Assembly (NCBI GenBank): GCA_017302195.1
Contig: JAFLEG010000084.1
Coordinates: 1 to 10,673, forward strand
Source of the DNA: Verrucomicrobiota bacterium
GTDB lineage: Bacteria > Verrucomicrobiota > Verrucomicrobiia > Limisphaerales > UBA9464
DNA: 10,673 bases
Direction: 5' to 3'
Both the position numbers and the translations under genes were made by a program. The notes below the pieces were generated by a model, which saw only the letters and a list, made by a program, of their open reading frames with translations, made no database searches and had not been told where the DNA came from. This document shows, piece by piece, positions 6,668-10,673 of the stretch (its first letter is position 1; the number at the start of each line of letters is the position of its first letter).

Positions 6668-8569
6668 TCAGCGAAGGAAGGTGACGCGGTAATACGAATT
6701 GGCCGGTGTGTCCGAGGCGGGTAAGGAATCCACTTCGGAGGGGGCCAGACGCGGCGAACCAAGGTCCGACCAATCCCGGAGATTGGAAGACCACTGGGGC
6801 TGATAAATTCCACCCGGCATGGTATTCCATGTCAGAAGAGGCCCTTGGGGAGACTCAACCAGAAGGACTTGAAGAAGGCTCGCTGCGGAAGTCGGGTTTG
6901 TGCCCGAGAGGAATTCGTTCCGGTTGCTGACGCCATCGCCATCCGAATCATCTACGGGTGATGGCCACAGCTCACGGCGCGTTCCGAAAAAGGAGAGCTG
7001 CCAATCGTCGGGAAGACCGTCAGCGTTGTCATCCTCTCCCCAAGTAACTCCCGTGGCGGACGGGGAGAGCGCGGATCTGCGCCCATCGGTCAAAACGTAG
7101 CCCACCCGCACCGAGGTGCTTGACGATGGAGGCAGTCCGCTCAGGACGTAGCTGTTTGACGCAGTTGTATGGGCCAGTGTCGATCCGTTTACATAAACCT
7201 CGTAACCAGCGACCTCAAATCCGTGAACCTCAGGCCAGGTAACGAGGAGCCTGGAAGAAGACGCCGCAAAGACGTACGGCAGCGGTCCTGCAGGCAAGGG
7301 TACTTCGGGTCGACCGAACCGCTGGGCGGCCAAGTCCATGCCGCGGGAAATTCCAGAGAAGGTGGACCAAACTGCAATCAGTCGACCCGAAGCATCCCCG
7401 GCCAGAGTAGGATTCATCTGGTCGCCGGCGGTCTTCGAATTCACGATAAACTCGTCACTGGCGAACTGTCCGTCGGATTCAAGCCAGCGTCCCACAATCC
7501 CCTCGCCTCGGCCGTCTCCGCCCCCGCTTCGATAAATTGCAAGTACGAGACCATCAATCACTGCCAATCGCGGGAAGAATTGGACCCCAATTTGTCGCTG
7601 GTTAATGCGGATCGGCGAAGTCTCGGCCACCCTGTCGCCCCAGACCCGAAGCATAACATCCCAAAGATGCCGCTTGTCTGAATCGTCATGTTCTGACCAA
7701 GAAGCGAGGAACCCCTGTCCAGACAGCCCGACGACCGTGGCGGTGGCACACGGGCGCCGCGAAGTGTTGATGACGAACTCGTCTCCCTGGGCCTTGCCAT
7801 TGGCCGAAAACCGGCGCGCAAAGACATCAACGCTGTTCTCGAATCTTTGGTGCTCCGAGATCCATACCACAACCAGGCTGCCATCCCCGGTGGTGGTGAC
7901 AACGGGGTCGCGCTGATTGAACTTGGACTCCTGGTTGAGCTGGAATGCCTGCCCAATCGGGGTTCCGCTGGCATCAAGCATCCTTCCCTGCACCGCGGTT
8001 CTATTGCCATCCACTCCATCCGCACTCCAGACCACGAAAACGGTATTGTCGCCAGAGACCGAGAGGCTGGGATTCCGATTGTCGGTTCCCTCAGCCGAAA
8101 TCTGGAATTCAGGTCCCGCAAACTGACCGTTCGCCTTTAGGACCCGTCCAAGGATCCGTTGGGCCTCGCGAACACCACTTTGCCAGACAATCAGATTGGA
8201 GCCATCAGCCAGAATCACCACCTGCGGGTTCTGCTGGTCCCCAACGGAGTCCTCATTCACCCGAAGCGAACTGAGACCGGATAACTGCCCGGAGAGCCGG
8301 CGGGCACTTACCCCAAATCCGTCGCCATCGGTAAAGTTGTCGTGCCAGACCAGGCAACCTCCATTTGATCGAAACGCCACACTCGGCGCCAACTGGTCGC
8401 CCATCGGGCTGCCTGCTGGAGCATATTGGCTGCCTTCGGGCACCAGCGGAACTGCGGGCGAGGCGGCCATCATCGACGCCGCGGCCATCAAGCTACCGGC
8501 GAGTGTCCGGGCGACGGCTGCCGTCCGCAAAGCGGACGAAGAGGGGCCAACCGATATCGGGGAGAACAT
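6668..8569 (-). CDS. Exported protein with a predicted seven-bladed beta-propeller, FN3 domain, calcium loops and C-terminal module
   Basis: This 633-aa protein has an N-terminal export signal with arginines at 15 and 21 and a hydrophobic LAGSLMAAASMMAASPA stretch (23-39). Residues about 54-419 contain seven units of some 50 residues with the pattern NP...(S)G..LVVW......v.gR.l...G...g.eF.vN, as expected for a seven-bladed propeller. An FN3-like domain follows (about 426-511; strands RLLVTWPEV, AGYEVYVNG, NSYVLSGLPP, TSVRVGYV). Next come two calcium-type loops (EDDNADGLPDDW at 512-523, DDSDGDGVSNRNEF at 540-553) and a C-terminal module (GGIYQPQWSSNLRDW...SYYRVTF). The ATG at 8569 is preferred; a TTG at 8587 would add six residues. 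Neither has a clear Shine-Dalgarno sequence. The stop lies four bases before the next gene. The protein is probably on the cell surface or secreted; its ligand or activity is unknown. Confidence 0.82.
   Translation of the reverse strand: MFSPISVGPSSSALRTAAVARTLAGSLMAAASMMAASPAVPLVPEGSQYAPAGSPMGDQLAPSVAFRSNGGCLVWHDNFTDGDGFGVSARRLSGQLSGLSSLRVNEDSVGDQQNPQVVILADGSNLIVWQSGVREAQRILGRVLKANGQFAGPEFQISAEGTDNRNPSLSVSGDNTVFVVWSADGVDGNRTAVQGRMLDASGTPIGQAFQLNQESKFNQRDPVVTTTGDGSLVVVWISEHQRFENSVDVFARRFSANGKAQGDEFVINTSRRPCATATVVGLSGQGFLASWSEHDDSDKRHLWDVMLRVWGDRVAETSPIRINQRQIGVQFFPRLAVIDGLVLAIYRSGGGDGRGEGIVGRWLESDGQFASDEFIVNSKTAGDQMNPTLAGDASGRLIAVWSTFSGISRGMDLAAQRFGRPEVPLPAGPLPYVFAASSSRLLVTWPEVHGFEVAGYEVYVNGSTLAHTTASNSYVLSGLPPSSSTSVRVGYVLTDGRRSALSPSATGVTWGEDDNADGLPDDWQLSFFGTRRELWPSPVDDSDGDGVSNRNEFLSGTNPTSAASLLQVLLVESPQGPLLTWNTMPGGIYQPQWSSNLRDWSDLGSPRLAPSEVDSLPASDTPANSYYRVTFLR
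7313..8410 (-). repeat. Seven tandem beta-propeller blade repeats (protein level)
   Basis: Seven units begin near DQLAPSVAF, DQQNPQVVI, DNRNPSLSV, NQRDPVVTT, the degenerate RPCATATVV, VQFFPRLAV and DQMNPTLAG, at roughly 50-56-residue intervals. Most carry a core LVVW-like strand and an R-x-(L/F)-x...NGQ turn. Units five and six are the most diverged. The repeats are visible in the protein but not as near-identical DNA, so they are old. Confidence 0.65.
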
Positions 8570-8602
8570 AGCGCTCGACGGGATCAAAGGGACGCAAATT
8601 GA

Positions 8603-8630
8603 AAACTAGGCGTCAGATTTATTAGTGCAA
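8603..8630 (-). promoter_or_regulatory. Weak candidate promoter upstream of the exported-protein genes
   Basis: On the minus strand TTGCAC (8630-8625) and TAGTTT (8608-8603) are 16 bases apart in a locally AT-rich patch between the secretin stop and the propeller gene. Each box matches only three of six consensus bases. Transcription would begin some 25 bases before the ATG at 8569. This is suggestive at most; the genes could equally be transcribed with the secretin. Confidence 0.2.
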
Positions 8631-8652
8631 ACAGTTGTTGGCGCAACGGCCC

Positions 8653-8687
8653 CCGCACGCGGTTCCAACCGGATTTGCCGCGCACGG
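8653..8687 (-). terminator. Stem-loop after the secretin gene
   Basis: In minus-strand RNA CCGUGCGCGG (8687-8678) pairs with CCGCGUGCGG (8662-8653) across ten positions, eight Watson-Crick and two G-U, around a 15-base loop. It lies 12 bases after the secretin TGA. The two wobble positions become A-C mismatches in plus-strand RNA, so the fold favours the transcribed strand. There is no T-tract after it. It may be a 3'-end stabilising structure or a partial terminator separating secretin expression from the genes downstream. Confidence 0.4.
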
Positions 8688-8699
8688 AGGTTCCGGCGT

Positions 8700-10673
8700 T
8701 CAGTTGGCCTTGAAGCCCGACTGAGACGGCACGGTGTTGACATCGTAGGGCATGTTGTTGGGGTCATTCACCCGCTTGCCCGAAGGATCCAGGATGGTTG
8801 GGGTGACGAAGATGAGCAGGTTCTTTTTCTGCGTCACGGAGGCCTCACTGGTGAACAGGCGGCCGATGAGCGGCATGTCGCCGAGCACGGGCACCTTGTC
8901 CCGCTGCTTGGTGGACTCCTCAGCAATCAGGCCGCCGATGACGACGGTCTGCCCGTCCCACACGATCGCCGAGGTGACCACCTGGCGGGTGCGCAGACGC
9001 GGCAGCGGCAATGCGGCTGTGACCGGGATGCCCAGGCTGTTTCCTGCGACTGACTGGGCCTGGGGATTAAACGGACCCGGGTCGTCATAGCCGACGAACT
9101 CGGTGAAGGAAGGGATGATCGTCATCTGAATGGAGACGTCATCCGAGGAGACGTAGGGAATCACGTTCAACTCGGGCCCAAACGGAATGGCCTGCACCAG
9201 ATAGTTGATCGTCGAACCGACACCGCCGCCGCCGTTCTGGAAGCCCGTGCCGCCGCCGGTATTGCCACCGCTGGCGTTCTGCTGGAGATCCACCCCGGTC
9301 ACCACCGAGCGCACGTCAGCCACCACGACCTGGGCTTGACGTCCGCTCAGGGTGGTGACTTTCGGCGTGGCCAGCACGTCCACCCCGGATCGCTGCTCCA
9401 GCGCGGAGATGACAATCCGGAACTGCGGATCGGTGAGGATGCCGGTGATGGTGGCAATCGTCGGAATCGGAGTCGTGTTGCGATTCAGGTCGGTGTAGGT
9501 ATTGCGTACCCCGGCGGTGAGGTTTTGGTCGGTCGCATTGGGCGCGATCGTGGTGTCGAAGAGGTTGATCGGAGTGCCGGACGATCCATCCGAGAATGGA
9601 ACGCCCGGAAAGGTACCGTAAGGATTTGCTGTGGAGCCGGACGACTGCGGGCTTCCGAAACTGGGTGCCGTGCCACCCTGCCAGCCGACCTTGCCGCCGC
9701 CGCTCAACCAATTCCCGAGGTAGTACTGGAATCCCAGCGCCTTGGCGTCCGATTGGGTCACCTCGGCGAATCGGGATTCGATCTCCACCTGCGGGGGCGC
9801 CACATTCAGCATCTGGATTGCCCGTTCAATGATGTCGAGATCCGCCAACGTGGCCCGCACAAAAAGGATGCCGGTCCGGTCGTTGAAGAAGAGCGCCTTC
9901 TGGTTGGCGTTCGGGTCCAGAGGTTGACCGTTGGGTCCCAACTGCTGCTGCTGTGCAAATCCACCCCCACCCGCACCGTTCTGTCCAGGAATAATCGTTT
10001 GGGGAAAATTGACGCCACAGGCGGTGAAGAATTCGCGGACCATGATGCTGACGCTGGCCATGTTGTTGGTCCGCGTCACATTGCTGATGCCCACACCACC
10101 GATGCCGCCAGCACCTCCAGCGCCACCGCCACCACCGCCGCCACCTGCGCCACCGCCCTGGCCACCTCCAAACCCACTTCCAGTGGGATCCACCCGGGGA
10201 ACGCTAAAAATGCCCTGTTGGCCGTTCTGGCCGCCCGCACCGCCACCGCCACCACCACCACCGCCGCCGCCCTGGCTGCCGACCGTGATGTTCCCGAATG
10301 GGAATCCGACAATCGCCTCCATACCCTGCTGAAAGGTATTTGGATTCACTCGGAATGTCCGGGTGTAGAGGGGGGGCGCCTCGGCGAGCTTCTGGGTGAA
10401 GACAATGGCGTAGTCTTCGACGCTGTACTTCAAGGGGCGCTCGGCCACCTTGGCAATGGCGTCAATGGCATCCGCCAGGCGAATGTTTCGGAGCGGCGGG
10501 TTGAGCCGGATGATCACGTTGTTCAGGTCCACGGGCTCGGCAGGAGCCGCCGGGATCACCTGTCCGGTGGCGGGATCAATCTGATTCACGGGCTGGGCCA
10601 CCGCGGAATCCATCGTGGAATTGATGATGAAGTTCAGACCGCGCTTCTCCGGGTCCCGGGCACGGGCCTGTTC
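8700..10673 (-). CDS. Secretin of a type IV pilus-like or type II secretion system (GspD/PilQ family), 5' end outside window
   Basis: 657 C-terminal residues are visible; the frame is open to the window edge. The ATG at 10613 is probably internal, because the residues before it (KRGLNFIIN) match the start of secretin N-domains. Numbering from the first visible residue: N-terminal domain about 10-95 (PPLRNIRLADAIDAIAKVAERPLKYSVEDYAIVF); glycine-rich insert 132-195; second N-domain about 200-290 (GILFVRATLADLDIIERAIQML); then the secretin domain, with VEIESRFAEV (296-305), VDVLATPKVTTLSGRQAQV (431-449), VVIGGLIAEES (577-587) and the signature VPVLGDMPLIGRLF (594-607), ending in LLIFVTPTILD. Secretins form multimeric outer-membrane channels for pili or secreted proteins. 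The sequence style recalls the Akkermansia pilus-cluster secretin (Amuc_1098). Pilus assembly genes would be expected upstream, outside the window. The family is certain; pilus versus secretion role is unresolved. Confidence 0.93.
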   Translation of the reverse strand, partial: EQARARDPEKRGLNFIINSTMDSAVAQPVNQIDPATGQVIPAAPAEPVDLNNVIIRLNPPLRNIRLADAIDAIAKVAERPLKYSVEDYAIVFTQKLAEAPPLYTRTFRVNPNTFQQGMEAIVGFPFGNITVGSQGGGGGGGGGGGAGGQNGQQGIFSVPRVDPTGSGFGGGQGGGAGGGGGGGGAGGAGGIGGVGISNVTRTNNMASVSIMVREFFTACGVNFPQTIIPGQNGAGGGGFAQQQQLGPNGQPLDPNANQKALFFNDRTGILFVRATLADLDIIERAIQMLNVAPPQVEIESRFAEVTQSDAKALGFQYYLGNWLSGGGKVGWQGGTAPSFGSPQSSGSTANPYGTFPGVPFSDGSSGTPINLFDTTIAPNATDQNLTAGVRNTYTDLNRNTTPIPTIATITGILTDPQFRIVISALEQRSGVDVLATPKVTTLSGRQAQVVVADVRSVVTGVDLQQNASGGNTGGGTGFQNGGGGVGSTINYLVQAIPFGPELNVIPYVSSDDVSIQMTIIPSFTEFVGYDDPGPFNPQAQSVAGNSLGIPVTAALPLPRLRTRQVVTSAIVWDGQTVVIGGLIAEESTKQRDKVPVLGDMPLIGRLFTSEASVTQKKNLLIFVTPTILDPSGKRVNDPNNMPYDVNTVPSQSGFKAN
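10089..10169 (-). repeat. Second glycine-rich low-complexity tract in the secretin
   Basis: Twenty-seven codons are almost all GGT/GGC glycine, with scattered Ala, Gln, Ile and Val. They lie between the two N-terminal secretin domains and probably form a flexible periplasmic loop. The plus strand is a run of CCACC/CCGCC triplets prone to slippage. Confidence 0.8.
10230..10271 (-). repeat. First glycine-rich tract in the secretin (eleven consecutive glycines)
   Basis: Eleven consecutive glycine codons (10239-10271, GGC and GGT only) are followed by AlaGlyGly. The tract resembles the one in the 506-aa exported protein, both in codon pattern and in linking two folded regions. Confidence 0.85.

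Noticed and set aside
6664..6813. N-terminal extension of the 506-aa protein
   Set aside because: It would overlap the end of the upstream gene and place 50 Pro/Arg-rich residues before a clear signal peptide.
8570..8587. TTG start six codons upstream for the propeller protein
   Set aside because: Neither start has a clear ribosome site; the ATG at 8569 is preferred as the commoner codon. The TTG remains possible.
10089..10271. CRISPR-like or satellite array
   Set aside because: The repetitive DNA is triplet low complexity inside a coding frame, with no spacer-repeat structure.
9931..10332. Proline-rich plus-strand frame
   Set aside because: Its proline runs are the complement of the secretin's glycine codons (GGT/GGC read as ACC/GCC).

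Overview
The window looks like a chromosomal segment from a member of the Verrucomicrobiota (subdivision unknown). This is inference from protein style: very large exported proteins with DxDxDG calcium loops followed by a 'YQxQ..S.L..W' C-terminal module, and a glycine-rich secretin resembling the one encoded in the Akkermansia type IV pilus-like cluster (Amuc_1098 family). The DNA is GC-rich. By eye it is near 60-65% GC in the secretin, coaE and siroheme decarboxylase genes and nearer 55% in the exported-protein genes.

Layout. On the plus strand, positions 1-198 hold the last 65 codons of an unidentified gene. Its TGA stop overlaps the ATG of a two-domain siroheme decarboxylase-like gene (AhbA-AhbB / NirD-NirL type, 195-1343), so the two are probably translated together. 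Everything else lies on the minus strand and converges on that pair. Reading from the right edge in the direction of transcription, there is a 5'-truncated secretin gene (10673-8700) and a 130-base gap with a stem-loop and possibly a weak promoter. Next come three genes for exported proteins: a predicted seven-bladed beta-propeller with FN3 (8569-6668), a 506-aa protein with metzincin-like landmarks but no zinc motif (6663-5143), and a 1031-aa FHA/beta-helix-like surface protein (5119-2024). A perfect GC hairpin follows, and then dephospho-CoA kinase (coaE, 1983-1396).

How it fits together. The secretin is an outer-membrane channel of a type IV pilus or type II secretion machine. The three genes after it are separated by only 4 and 23 bases and all encode secreted or surface proteins. 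The first and third end in the same kind of calcium-loop plus C-terminal module. A reasonable hypothesis is that they are co-expressed cell-surface or pilus-associated proteins, or substrates of the secretin. coaE and the siroheme decarboxylase are metabolic genes (coenzyme A and haem d1/haem synthesis). I see no tRNA, rRNA, CRISPR array, transposase, integrase or attachment site. The best candidate for something little described is the three-gene exported cassette between the secretin and coaE.
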